Positions 1 to 7,576 of a stretch of 39,841 nt of DNA are shown in pieces (the stretch's first letter is position 1; each line of letters starts with the position of its first letter). The position numbers and the translations under genes are program-made. Origin of the DNA: an uncultured Eubacteriales bacterium (lineage in GTDB: Bacteria > Bacillota > Clostridia > Oscillospirales > Oscillospiraceae); the NCBI GenBank assembly GCA_900552725.1, contig USAT01000005.1:1-39841 (forward strand). Reading direction: 5' to 3'. The notes below the pieces were generated by a model that saw only the letters and a program-made list of their open reading frames with translations, searched no databases and was not told the DNA's origin.

Positions 1-1416
1 CACACCGTCCTTCTGCTCTGCGATGATATAGCAATCGTCAGTATCGTTGTGCAGGTTGAATTTGACGTTCTGAATGCTACCCTTACCATCAGAGAACTGC
101 TTGAGGATGTCTACGCCATAGGTATAGACGTGGCAGCAATCTTCCAAGGTGTCGTAGTAGGTAGTGTTGGTACGCTTCCAAGTTAGGGTAACATTATTGG
201 GGTTATCCTTGTCGCCCATCTGCGCGTCGGCGGTCAGGGTGGCGGCGTAAGTAATGCGCATTGTACAGTCGGAGTAACCACGCTTGACACTGTCGGTGTA
301 AACAGTGGTCGCCTCGTTGATCTCGCTCAGGCCAGTCTCGGTCATCTTGATGGTCATGGTGTTCTGCACGTCATCGTAGGTCACAGTGAACTTTCCGGAA
401 TCCTCCGTCCAAGTGGCAATCTTATCGGTACAGCCAGCGTCCTTGAAGAACTCGATAACCACGTCGTTCTTGTGGTAGCGAATACCTTCGGACATGGTGT
501 CCACATAGGTGTACTCGCTCAGGCTGGAAGCCTTGGAGGTAATGGTGGGCAGGGTACTCAGAATCTGGTAGTCCACAACATCGCCCACGGAAGCGGTAGC
601 GGTATGAGCGTAACCATCGGTGATGTCGGTCAGGCTGCCGTTGTGCTTGCCGGTGCTGTTCTTGCTCTCGCGGACGGTCTTTTCGAGGTTGGGGTTGCCA
701 GTCTGGTTCTTGGGGTACACGGTCAGATCGTAAATCCACTCGCTGCCATCGACGGTCGTCATGGGCAGGGAAATCAGGAAGGGATTGCAGGTAGAAGTCA
801 CGTTTTCAGGAACGCGAGTCTCCACGACAAGATACAAGCCCTGATCCATATCAGAAGCGGAAGTGTGGCCAGTGGTATCCGTCTCGGTCATAGCCACGCC
901 GCCGTTCTTCACGGCAGCTTCCAGAGCGTTCTTCACATTCGTAGCGTTGGTTGCGAGAGTTGCGGCCAGCTTGTTGTTCAGAGCATCGCTGGTGAAGTAG
1001 TTGATGCCGTTCTCGGTCTTGTGAGCGTCCGCGGCGGTCAGGCCGATGGCGGACAGCACGGCGTTGGAGCGGTCAGAGGTGTCGAAGCCATACAGTACAC
1101 CGACCGTGCGCTGACCATCCATGACTTCATTGTTCATGGCAATGTCAGCGATGCGAAGGTAGGTGAACTCCACGCCCTGAATAGCATATTTGCTCAGCTT
1201 GTCGATAACAGCGTCGTCATGCAGGCCGGTGGAGACGTAGGATTCCGCATCCCACACGCCATCTTCGCTGGCTTTGGTGATATCGTACTTGTAAATGGAG
1301 AGCGACGCCTTTTTGCTGGCGTCAATGGTAGGTTCTGCGGCAAATGCCGTAGTAACGAGGCTCAAGGCCATAATGGCGGCCATGAGCATGGCGAATACGC
1401 GATGGATCTTTTTCAT
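1..1416 (-). CDS. Isopeptide-forming major pilin backbone protein (SpaA-like), 3' end outside window
   Basis: A secreted, sortase-polymerised pilus shaft protein. The visible 472 residues are open to the window edge. They begin with a signal peptide (MKKIHRVFAMLMAAIMALSL, ending TTAFA-AE). A pilin motif WIYDLTVYPK lies near residue 224, its Lys being the expected sortase linkage site. An E-box-like YLVVETRVPENV lies near residue 195. The following segment, starting near TASVGDVVDYQI, resembles a fimbrial isopeptide-formation D2 domain. The LPxTG anchor should lie beyond the edge. The ATG follows the upstream stop codon by 2 nt, with its AAAAAGGAG site inside the upstream gene, so the two are translationally coupled. 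The pilin assignment rests on the VYPK motif and is firm. The native sortase is not in view. Confidence 0.85.
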   Translation of the reverse strand, partial: MKKIHRVFAMLMAAIMALSLVTTAFAAEPTIDASKKASLSIYKYDITKASEDGVWDAESYVSTGLHDDAVIDKLSKYAIQGVEFTYLRIADIAMNNEVMDGQRTVGVLYGFDTSDRSNAVLSAIGLTAADAHKTENGINYFTSDALNNKLAATLATNATNVKNALEAAVKNGGVAMTETDTTGHTSASDMDQGLYLVVETRVPENVTSTCNPFLISLPMTTVDGSEWIYDLTVYPKNQTGNPNLEKTVRESKNSTGKHNGSLTDITDGYAHTATASVGDVVDYQILSTLPTITSKASSLSEYTYVDTMSEGIRYHKNDVVIEFFKDAGCTDKIATWTEDSGKFTVTYDDVQNTMTIKMTETGLSEINEATTVYTDSVKRGYSDCTMRITYAATLTADAQMGDKDNPNNVTLTWKRTNTTYYDTLEDCCHVYTYGVDILKQFSDGKGSIQNVKFNLHNDTDDCYIIAEQKDGV

Positions 1417-1418
1417 GT

Positions 1419-3101
1419 TCAGTTTGTCTCCTTTTTGATGATAGATTTTTTGCAAAAATAAACACCCATGCAAAGCATGAGTGCTGCAAATAGAATATAG
1501 GGGGCGAAACCCACGCCGCCCGTGAAGGGCAGGACGAAGCCTGCACTGTTGCAGGCGGTAATGGTAACGTCAGGGCTATTGGCCTCCAGTACACCGGTGA
1601 ACACCGGCTCCGTCATAAGGGTATAGCCAGCAGGCGCTTTCGCCTCGATAATACGGTACTGCGCACCGATCTTGAGATCGCCCCACTTGGCAATCCCTGT
1701 CTTGTCGGTGGTAATTTTACCGACCTCCGTCCAGGTCTGACCGTCTGTGGAAGTCTCCAGCAGCAACTCCGCACCAGCAAGAGGCGAACCCGTCACGTCC
1801 ACCTTGCGGACGGTGAGACTGCCCTTTGCCATGGTGTTCGTCCGGGTCTCGGTGATATTCAATGCCTCGGTGGCAATGGTGATCTGATACTTGGTATCAT
1901 CTACCACATACCCCTCCGGTGCGCTGATCTCCTGATAGGTATAACTGCCGAGAGGCAAATCCGAAAAGACCGCCTTGCCATTTGCGCCGGTGGTCGCGTC
2001 AGCGATTTTGTTGCCAGCGCTGTCAAAGAGTCGGTATGTGACACCCGCCAGCGCCTTGCCGGTATCGGCGTCGGTCTTGTTAATGGTCAGGCTGCCCTTA
2101 TCCTCCGTCACGGTAGCCTTGATCTTGATATATGCCTTTACCGGGTCACGCCCCACACCGGTGTAACTCGCCAGCGACTGGTATTTGCCGGTGGAATCAT
2201 ACCAGCACAGAACGGCTTCGTCAGGGTCGATACCGTATGCGCTGCCAGTGGCGGAGTAGGTTTTCTCGGTCGAGAGGCTCTTGGCGGCTTCGGCCGTGGC
2301 CGTGATGGTCAGGGTATTGCCCTTCTGGCTGAATGTGATGCCGTTGCCGCTGTTCGAGCTGAAATTGAAATCGGACAGCACACCGTTGGTGTCAGTGACG
2401 CTGGCGGAGTAATTGCCGCTGGCATCCTTGGTCAGCTCAATGGTATCGCACCAGCGAGACGAAGCAGCCGCAAAGCTGGGAATATCAGTTGCGCTTTGCA
2501 TGGCGTCCGTGATTTTTTCATACCACAAAGCAAACGTGGGATAACGGGACGTGTCGACACAGCCGTAAAACGGGCTGCTGCCCCAGGAACGGTAGTCGTA
2601 AGGACTGCGATACTCGCAAATTAAGTCCCAAATGACTGCCTGCGTAGCGGCCCATTTCTCTGCACCGATAATATCGCTGTTGTTGCTGTCACCATAGGCT
2701 GTACCGTACTCGGCGCTGGGGTAGCCGCAGGCCAAGGCCAGCGCGATACCGCTTTGGACGGCGGCGGGTAGGTTGTACCAGCAGCCGCTGGAGCCCTGCA
2801 CATAATTGCTGCTGTCATCCGAGCGAACACCGGGCTGGATGCAGTAGGCCACTGTGCCATTGACATATTTGAGGTGAAATAAGGCACTGCCACTGCCAAG
2901 ACTGCTGTCAGCAAGAATGGTCAGGTTCCGTGTGTTGGGCGTCGTCGAATTGCTGTAGTCATACTGCTTGAAGGTCAACTGTGAGGTGTAGACATACACC
3001 TTATACTTGACCACGACGGTGGCAGCGTAGGCGGATACCGCCAGCATCGCCGCCATAACCAGTGCAAGTACCAAAGCTGTAAATCGTTTAACAGTTTTCA
3101 A
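1419..3101 (-). CDS. Cell-wall-anchored thioester (TQXA) adhesin with two SpaA/Cna-B repeats
   Basis: A surface adhesin, probably the pilus tip or an ancillary pilin. From the N terminus it has a signal peptide ending SAYA-A, then a thioester domain with Cys near residue 85 (AYCIQPGV) and Gln near residue 152 (TQAVIWDLI). This pair forms the internal thioester that bonds covalently to host or partner surfaces in known family members. Two Cna-B/SpaA-type domains follow (starting GSLTINKTDAD and GSLTVRKVDV), each ending in an E-box-like sequence (YTYQEISAPEGY, YRIIEAKAPAGY). The C terminus has an LPFTGG sortase motif near residue 522, a hydrophobic helix and a KKSIIKK tail. I place the start at TTG 3101, because AAAAGGAGG lies 6 nt upstream. 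The frame extends six codons further, but those codons overlap this ribosome binding site. Confidence 0.87.
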   Translation of the reverse strand: MKTVKRFTALVLALVMAAMLAVSAYAATVVVKYKVYVYTSQLTFKQYDYSNSTTPNTRNLTILADSSLGSGSALFHLKYVNGTVAYCIQPGVRSDDSSNYVQGSSGCWYNLPAAVQSGIALALACGYPSAEYGTAYGDSNNSDIIGAEKWAATQAVIWDLICEYRSPYDYRSWGSSPFYGCVDTSRYPTFALWYEKITDAMQSATDIPSFAAASSRWCDTIELTKDASGNYSASVTDTNGVLSDFNFSSNSGNGITFSQKGNTLTITATAEAAKSLSTEKTYSATGSAYGIDPDEAVLCWYDSTGKYQSLASYTGVGRDPVKAYIKIKATVTEDKGSLTINKTDADTGKALAGVTYRLFDSAGNKIADATTGANGKAVFSDLPLGSYTYQEISAPEGYVVDDTKYQITIATEALNITETRTNTMAKGSLTVRKVDVTGSPLAGAELLLETSTDGQTWTEVGKITTDKTGIAKWGDLKIGAQYRIIEAKAPAGYTLMTEPVFTGVLEANSPDVTITACNSAGFVLPFTGGVGFAPYILFAALMLCMGVYFCKKSIIKKETN

Positions 3102-3123
3102 TAGCTTCCTCCTTTTCAAAGGG

Positions 3124-3151
3124 TAAAGCCCCTCTGTTACCAGAGAGGCTT
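3124..3151 (-). terminator. Hairpin between lipoprotein upstream context and adhesin gene
   Basis: A 10-bp stem with one mismatch pairs AGCCTCTCTG with CAGAGGGGCT around a 4-nt loop, read on the minus strand. It lies downstream of the lipoprotein gene and just before the adhesin ribosome binding site. Only a short broken T run (CTTTACCC) follows, so it may act as a partial terminator or as mRNA processing/attenuation between the lipoprotein and the pilus genes. Confidence 0.5.
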
Positions 3152-3172
3152 TGCGTATGGAATTGTTGTGTT

Positions 3173-3847
3173 TTAGTCATAGAGGACGTAGATCAGCAAG
3201 CTCCCGCCATCTTCCACAATGCAAACGTTGCAGTGGAAACCGGCGTCTGCCACACTGTCCTTGCCCGCCTGCATCATGAGCTGACGGAACGTGAAGTCCA
3301 CCATGTCCCGCGCCTTGGCCTCCAGCGTCTCCTGCGAGGCATCCACCGGCACCGCGGCGGGGAAGCGGTAAGCGCTGTTGTCCAGCGTCAGGCCGCTGTC
3401 CGTAATGACACCGTACTGCGTCACCGCATAGGCGTTGGCCGCGTCGATGGCCGACTGCCGATCTGCCGGAGCCGTGGGTTCGGGCGTAGGTTCCGGCTCT
3501 GGTGTAGGCTCCGGCTCCACGTAGCCCGTCTTGGCGTGGACAGTTTCGGAGGGAATGTCCTCTGCGACATTGTGCTGCGTGGTGGGTACAGGCGCAGTCT
3601 GCGGCACTTCGGCATCTGCGTTTACCGAGGTATCCGCTTCCTTGGTCTGTTCCACCACAGGGGTCGTGTCCTGAACTGTCTGTTCAGGAGCAGTGTCGGG
3701 TTTGCTGGCAACAGGTGCTTCCGCCTGTGGGGAAATGGCTGCCGATGCGGGAATCGGGGTGTTCTGAGTGCCTTTGGCTGCACAACCTATGAGACATATC
3801 ATACTCAGCACCAGTCCTGCACAGCAGATCGTTTTCTTTTTCATCAT
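3173..3847 (-). CDS. Lipoprotein of unknown function with Pro-Glu-Thr stalk
   Basis: The protein begins with a lipoprotein signal and a lipobox (LIGC, Cys22), so it should be anchored to the outer face of the membrane. Residues about 25-115 are low-complexity, rich in Pro, Thr, Glu and Ala, and include PEPTPEPEPTPEPT. This looks like a stalk crossing the cell wall. The C-terminal domain of about 100 residues (DRQSAIDAANAYAV to the end LLIYVLYD) contains one Cys pair (CNVC) and matches no family I can name. Two adjacent ATG codons could serve as the start. The gene lies between PcfB and the adhesin genes and has its own good promoter upstream, so it may be expressed separately from the mobilisation genes. 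A surface role in mating contact is inference only. Confidence 0.7.
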   Translation of the reverse strand: MMKKKTICCAGLVLSMICLIGCAAKGTQNTPIPASAAISPQAEAPVASKPDTAPEQTVQDTTPVVEQTKEADTSVNADAEVPQTAPVPTTQHNVAEDIPSETVHAKTGYVEPEPTPEPEPTPEPTAPADRQSAIDAANAYAVTQYGVITDSGLTLDNSAYRFPAAVPVDASQETLEAKARDMVDFTFRQLMMQAGKDSVADAGFHCNVCIVEDGGSLLIYVLYD

Positions 3848-3876
3848 GGTATCATCCTTTCCTTTCAGATGACATC

Positions 3877-3905
3877 ATTATGAAGCCGCAGCCATTTGCT
3901 GTCAA
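3877..3905 (-). promoter_or_regulatory. Sigma-A promoter for the lipoprotein gene
   Basis: On the minus strand, TTGACA (3905-3900) is separated by exactly 17 bases from CATAAT (3882-3877), about 30 bases before the lipoprotein start. The -35 hexamer is perfect and the -10 matches five of six. The -35 belongs to an 11-base motif, TTGACAGCAAA, repeated at two other places in the element. Confidence 0.7.
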
Positions 3906-3930
3906 AATTTTGCCTGCCGCCAGCGCAGCT

Positions 3931-4503
3931 TCATTTTGCCAGATCGTTTTCCTTGACCGGGATGACGGGCTCTCTCCGTCTGGCGGCTTCCAGCTCGGCT
4001 TTCAGCGCCTTGACTTTTTCCCGCACAGAGGGCTTATCCATCTCGGTAGAGGTTCTGGCACCACTCCCGCGCTCCCTGAAGCTGTTCTCGGACGGAGCGC
4101 GGGGCCGTTGTTTTCTTGCGTCACTCTGCACGGGCGCTGGGTAGCCCATCCGCTCAAAGATACGGTTGATCTGCTTGGCATCCTTGGCCTTGGCCATGAT
4201 CTCCACTGTGCCGGTTTTCTCCACCTTATTGACGATGGGATAGAACAGCACCCCATAGCGCTTGCTTTCCATCTGAAAGCCTTTCAAATCGTCCTGCTTA
4301 ATGGAGAAAATGGTCAGCTCCTCGCCGTCCTGGATCAGCCGCTTCAAACCTGTCTTTCCGGCCAGCTTCGGGTTATCCTTGGCAATGGCGATCAGCAGCG
4401 CCGCCAGATTCTTGGCACCCAGCCCCGCCAGCTTTACGGCGCTTTCTGTGATCTGGATACTCTCTTTCACCACCAGATCGGCAGTCTCACCGCTGGTACT
4501 CAC
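3931..4503 (-). CDS. pcfB: PcfB family (DUF3801) conjugation protein
   Basis: A homologue of PcfB, a relaxosome-associated protein of Gram-positive conjugative plasmids that connects the processed DNA to the coupling protein. The N-terminal half has the family pattern: TADLVVKESIQITESAVKL, then GAKNLAALLIAIAKD, then KGFQMESKRYGVLFYPI. The C-terminal third is charged and probably flexible. The start is GTG 4503, preceded by AAAGGAGG at 9 nt. The first 17 bases overlap the end of the relaxase gene, so the two are coupled. In related elements pcfB is usually followed by a VirD4-type coupling protein. Here it is followed by a separate promoter and surface-protein genes, so VirD4 must be elsewhere. 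Confidence 0.85.
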   Translation of the reverse strand: MSTSGETADLVVKESIQITESAVKLAGLGAKNLAALLIAIAKDNPKLAGKTGLKRLIQDGEELTIFSIKQDDLKGFQMESKRYGVLFYPIVNKVEKTGTVEIMAKAKDAKQINRIFERMGYPAPVQSDARKQRPRAPSENSFRERGSGARTSTEMDKPSVREKVKALKAELEAARRREPVIPVKENDLAK

Positions 4504-5827
4504 GTTTGCGTTCCTCCTTTCTCACTTGTTCCTGTTGTTCGGCTTCCGCCTGCTGTAGCTGTTCGGATATCTGCGGCACATCCGCCAATATCCTGCGGCA
4601 CAGGGCCAATTCCCTGCGCTTCTCCCGCAGGGAGGCAGTCTGCCGGTCAATCTCGGCGCTGCACCGTGCTTTGCTTTCCTCATCCGTGGCTCGCCTCCTT
4701 TCCTGATAAAGTGGTTTTCGCTGTATGACGCCTGCTTCGATCTCGCACTCCAGTTCGCCGGTACGGGCGGTAAGTTCCTCCGCCGTGGTGATATGATTCG
4801 ACCACAGATAGCGAAACTGCCGCTCATACCGTTCCAGCCGCACGATCTCCTGCCGCATGGAAAAAGGAACGCGCCGGAAGTGCTTCTTCCGGTGTGTCCC
4901 TCGCAGCAGATAGAGATACCTGAGATAGAGCGCGTAAAAGCCAGTGATTTTTCTTTTCGGCCCGGCAGGTCGTTTCCCTTTGATGCGGTAGCGCTTGGTC
5001 TTATGCGGGAGGTCAGGCACAGTCTGTGCGCCGCCTTCCCGCTGGGTTGCCAGCCGCCTGCGAATGTCCTGCTCCGTGTAACCATCGCCCAGGCTATCCA
5101 GCCGGATCGCCCGCTTGCCGCCCGGTGGCAGCACGGTCACATACTTGCGGTTGGGGTTGTTCTGCACCACATATCCACGCCGCCGCAGAAGCATCAGAAA
5201 GGTATCGTATGTATACGCTTCCGCAATGATACTGTCAATGTCAGCGCGAACGACGCTGCGGATGGTGGGCTTGCCTGCGTTCTCCGCCTTCCATTCGGCG
5301 TAGTGCTTACCCTTGCCCTGTGGTGCGATCACGGACAGGTCGTTTTCACGGCACAGGGCGTCCGATGTGCTTCGCACGTCAAAATAGTAGCTGCCGGGGC
5401 TGGAATGATATTTTTTGCCATCCACGAAAGACACGGAATTCACCACCACATGATTGTGGAGATGGGCTTTATCCAAGTGGGTGCCGACGACCACCTCATA
5501 GCGGTCGCCAAACAGACGCTGGGCAAAGGCCACGCCGATGGCGTGGGCCTGCTCCGGTGTCACCTCGCCGGGCACAAAGGACTGGATGAAGTGATACCCC
5601 ACCACGCCGCCCAGCCTGCCGAACCGCTGCTTTGTCTCCTGCATCTCGGCATAGGCGGTTTCACAGCTTCCGCAGTTAATGGCAGACGTAAAGAAATGCT
5701 GTTCCGTTTTCTCTGGATTTGTGGCGTAAGTAATACCAGCGTCCAGTGCGGTCTTTTCACCATTGACAACATAATCGATACGGTCATCCAGCCGCCTGCG
5801 AATGGCAAACACCTTTGTGTAAGCCAT
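4487..5827 (-). CDS. Relaxase / mobilisation nuclease (MobP, VirD2-like)
   Basis: The DNA strand-transferase that nicks oriT and leads the strand into the recipient. The N-terminal domain (about residues 1-200) shows the Relaxase/Mobilization nuclease pattern. It has an early Tyr (YTKVF, with DYVVNGEKT following), FIQSFVPGEVTPEQAHAIG, and the metal-binding His cluster HLDKAHLHNHVVVNSV near residue 120. The C-terminal half is Arg/Lys- and Glu-rich and probably coiled-coil (RTGELECEIEAG, QQAEAEQQEQVRKEERKRE). At 446 residues the length is normal for the family. The ATG follows the mobC stop codon by a single base, and the gene runs into pcfB with a 17-base overlap, giving a mobC-relaxase-pcfB operon. 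Confidence 0.93.
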   Translation of the reverse strand: MAYTKVFAIRRRLDDRIDYVVNGEKTALDAGITYATNPEKTEQHFFTSAINCGSCETAYAEMQETKQRFGRLGGVVGYHFIQSFVPGEVTPEQAHAIGVAFAQRLFGDRYEVVVGTHLDKAHLHNHVVVNSVSFVDGKKYHSSPGSYYFDVRSTSDALCRENDLSVIAPQGKGKHYAEWKAENAGKPTIRSVVRADIDSIIAEAYTYDTFLMLLRRRGYVVQNNPNRKYVTVLPPGGKRAIRLDSLGDGYTEQDIRRRLATQREGGAQTVPDLPHKTKRYRIKGKRPAGPKRKITGFYALYLRYLYLLRGTHRKKHFRRVPFSMRQEIVRLERYERQFRYLWSNHITTAEELTARTGELECEIEAGVIQRKPLYQERRRATDEESKARCSAEIDRQTASLREKRRELALCRRILADVPQISEQLQQAEAEQQEQVRKEERKREYQR

Positions 5828-5828
5828 G

Positions 5829-6137
5829 TCACAGCCTTTTCACGGCCTGTAAAAGCATTTTCTGCATGGACTTGATATGCTCCACATCCTCCATGCGGAC
5901 AAAGCCGCTGGCATTGGCCACCTTTGCGATCTGGTTGATATTGTTGCCTATGGCGGATAGCTGCCGCAATAGCGCAGCTATTTCATCAGGCGGCCTTGAC
6001 CGCAACTCCGCACCTAAAATAAGCTGCCGCAGCGTAGGCTCCAGCTTCATGCCGCAGCCCTCTGCCAGCACTTTCAGGTGTGCGTACTCGCTGCCGTTCA
6101 GCCGCAGCGAAAGCCGCTTGGCGGTTTCTCTCATCAT
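5829..6137 (-). CDS. mobC: MobC-like relaxosome accessory protein
   Basis: A small DNA-binding protein expected to bind oriT and help the relaxase nick. It has an N-terminal ribbon-helix-helix-like stretch (KRLSLRLNGSEYAHLKVLAE). The MobC signature follows in the second half: IAALLRQLSAIGNNINQIAKVAN. The frame opens at a GTG (6143) inside the AAAGGAAG ribosome binding site, so the true start is more likely ATG 6137 or the adjacent ATG 6134. It lies directly upstream of the relaxase gene and directly downstream of the candidate oriT region, the usual place for mobC. Confidence 0.85.
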   Translation of the reverse strand: MMRETAKRLSLRLNGSEYAHLKVLAEGCGMKLEPTLRQLILGAELRSRPPDEIAALLRQLSAIGNNINQIAKVANASGFVRMEDVEHIKSMQKMLLQAVKRL

Positions 6138-6167
6138 CGTCACTTCCTTTTATTGAATGGGGGTCTT

Positions 6168-6254
6168 AGGGGGCTTTCGCCCCTTAACAAGCGCGTTTTG
6201 CTGTCAAAATGCTATGCTTGCAACTGCAACGCAGCCTCCGGCTGTGTTGCAGTT
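6168..6254. other. Candidate origin of transfer (oriT) region
   Basis: The gap between the Toprim gene and mobC holds two hairpins and no gene. One is a 7-bp stem around TTTC (6168-6185, core GGGGC/GCCCC). The other is a 15-bp inverted repeat (6222-6236 with 6240-6254, AACTGCAACGCAGCC) closed by a 3-base loop, with one G-T pair. Between them lies TTTTGACAGCAAAA (minus strand). A structured, gene-free stretch immediately upstream of mobC and the relaxase is where oriT is normally found. The nick site cannot be identified by eye, and the longer hairpin could instead terminate the Toprim transcript. Confidence 0.45.
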
Positions 6255-6276
6255 CAGGCCGCGCCGAAAAAAGAGA

Positions 6277-7209
6277 TCAGCGGGCTTCGCCGCGCTGGGC
6301 GCAGTGCCGATACCGCAGCAGGTCATTGTAGTCCTTGCCCTGCGCCGGTGGCTTGTCGATGACCTCATAGCCCTCCAGCAGCTCCCGCAAGGACGCTGCC
6401 GCTACCCGCCCCGGCGCGTCATTGTCCAGGCACAGCACGAGACGGGATATGTGGGGTGCTGCTTTCAAGTACCGTGAGAGTGCCGGTGGCAATCGTTTCA
6501 CACCCTCGCCGGAGATGCCGCCCAGCGACAGTGTATTGGCCTTGCGCCAGTCCCGTCCCCGCTGCTTCAGCAGCGTCAGGTAGGAGAGGGCGTCAATGGC
6601 GCTCTCGAAAAGACACAGCGTTGCACTGTCGCCCGGCGTCACCGGCACAGCAAAAGAGTATCGCTTGTCGCTGCCGGTCACCTCGCCTACAAACCGCTTT
6701 TCTTGCAGCGTTCCCCGCTGCATGGCGTAGGCCGGTCTGTCACCAGTAAAGCCCACGAATACGCAGTTGTGATGCTGCGCCGATTCATAGAGTAGGCCAT
6801 GCTTGATGCAGTGGTTGATGATCTCCGGATCAATGCCGCGGCCATGGAGGTATGAAAAAACACGCCGGTTGTCGGCGTGTTTGGGCGGTAAAGAGAATAT
6901 TTTCGTTGTGTGTGCTTTGCTGCGAGGTACTTCTGCCAGCGGCGCACCGGCAGCATTTAGGATGCGCTGCACAGCGTCCGGCAGCGGCAGCTCCCGCACA
7001 GTGGTCAGGTAGTCCAGCGCATTACTTCCGCCGACGCCACGCGACCACCAGTACCATTTCCCGTTGGAAATTTTTAGGCTGTCATGGCTTCTGGTAGCGT
7101 AGGTGTTGCCGCCTGCGCTGACCAGTTCCTCCGGCTCACAGCACCGCAGATAGGTCAGCAGATCCATCTCGCGGGCACGGGCTAACTGCTCTGGTGGAAT
7201 AAACGGCAT
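6277..7209 (-). CDS. DUF3991 and Toprim domain protein (primase-like)
   Basis: A primase-related protein typical of Firmicutes ICEs, presumed to support DNA replication after transfer or plasmid-like maintenance. The N-terminal half (about 1-115) resembles the DUF3991/CHC2-like module (NGKWYWWSRGVGGSNALDYL) but lacks the zinc-binding Cys and His residues. The C-terminal half has Toprim features: the acidic motif CLFESAIDALSYL near residue 200, and LVLCLDNDAPGRVAA near residue 260 with the DxD-type acidic pair. The start is ATG 7209 with AAAGGAGG 8 nt upstream. Three iteron-like repeats lie just upstream. At 310 residues it matches the usual family length. Primer synthesis itself is not shown by the sequence. 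Confidence 0.85.
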   Translation of the reverse strand: MPFIPPEQLARAREMDLLTYLRCCEPEELVSAGGNTYATRSHDSLKISNGKWYWWSRGVGGSNALDYLTTVRELPLPDAVQRILNAAGAPLAEVPRSKAHTTKIFSLPPKHADNRRVFSYLHGRGIDPEIINHCIKHGLLYESAQHHNCVFVGFTGDRPAYAMQRGTLQEKRFVGEVTGSDKRYSFAVPVTPGDSATLCLFESAIDALSYLTLLKQRGRDWRKANTLSLGGISGEGVKRLPPALSRYLKAAPHISRLVLCLDNDAPGRVAAASLRELLEGYEVIDKPPAQGKDYNDLLRYRHCAQRGEAR

Positions 7210-7227
7210 AGAACATCACCTCCTTTC

Positions 7228-7290
7228 CCGATGATTGGCGAAATATTTTTCCGACGATTGGCGGAAATCTGATCCGACAGTTGGCGGAAA
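7228..7290. repeat. Three direct repeats with 23-bp period (iteron-like)
   Basis: Copies begin at 7228, 7251 and 7274, exactly 23 bases apart, with core CCGAYGATTGGCGGAAA (third copy CCGACAGTTGGCGGAAA). They lie immediately upstream of the Toprim gene's ribosome binding site. Helically phased repeats of this kind are typical of initiator or repressor binding sites. The binding protein is unknown; the element's own initiator or ParB are candidates by inference. Confidence 0.75.
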
Positions 7291-7303
7291 GCCCTGTGTA
7301 CGC

Positions 7304-7334
7304 AAAAAAGCGCAGGCACTTGCCTACGCTTTTT
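7304..7334 (-). terminator. Rho-independent terminator after the 73-residue gene
   Basis: On the minus strand AAAAAGCG-AGGCA pairs with TGCCT-CGCTTTTT around a short loop, with one mismatch and a run of six T. It follows the stop codon of the small gene at 7355 and separates the acetyltransferase module from the Toprim gene. The symmetric A/T runs could also let it work on the plus strand. Confidence 0.8.
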
Positions 7335-7354
7335 CATAGAATTATTTTTGCTTG

Positions 7355-7576
7355 TTACGCATTGGCTTTCTGGAGATAAAATTCACTCTCTGCAACACGA
7401 ATCACAAAATCATACTCCAGTCTGTTCGCCTTGGACATATTGATATTGTAACGCTTGCTGACCTGTCGCAGATAGGCAAAATACGCCTTATCTTCCTGTG
7501 TAAGCGGCGCGACCCACCCTGTTTGGGCGGCGTGATCTTCTATGCGCCGAAGATATTCAAGCTCTTTCTGATCCAT
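7355..7576 (-). CDS. Small protein of unknown function, overlapping the acetyltransferase
   Basis: I do not recognise this 73-residue protein. It is charged, helical-looking and soluble (MDQKELEYLRRIEDHAAQTG, then APLTQEDKAYFAYLRQVSKR, ending EFYLQKANA), with no Cys, signal peptide or membrane segment. The start is ATG 7576, with GGAGG 9 nt upstream. The frame opens 16 codons earlier but without a ribosome binding site. The first 20 bases overlap the end of the acetyltransferase gene, so the two are co-translated, and a terminator follows it directly. The pair forms a closed two-gene unit. A regulatory or antitoxin-like partnership is possible but is not shown. Confidence 0.65.
   Translation of the reverse strand: MDQKELEYLRRIEDHAAQTGWVAPLTQEDKAYFAYLRQVSKRYNINMSKANRLEYDFVIRVAESEFYLQKANA

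Noticed and set aside
472..1461. 329-codon plus-strand frame opposite the pilin gene
   Set aside because: The minus strand encodes a signal peptide, VYPK pilin motif and E-box. The plus frame has no ribosome binding site or recognisable domain.
3101..3119. Upstream TTG as the start of the adhesin
   Set aside because: The first six codons are themselves the AAAAGGAGG ribosome binding site of the TTG at 3101.
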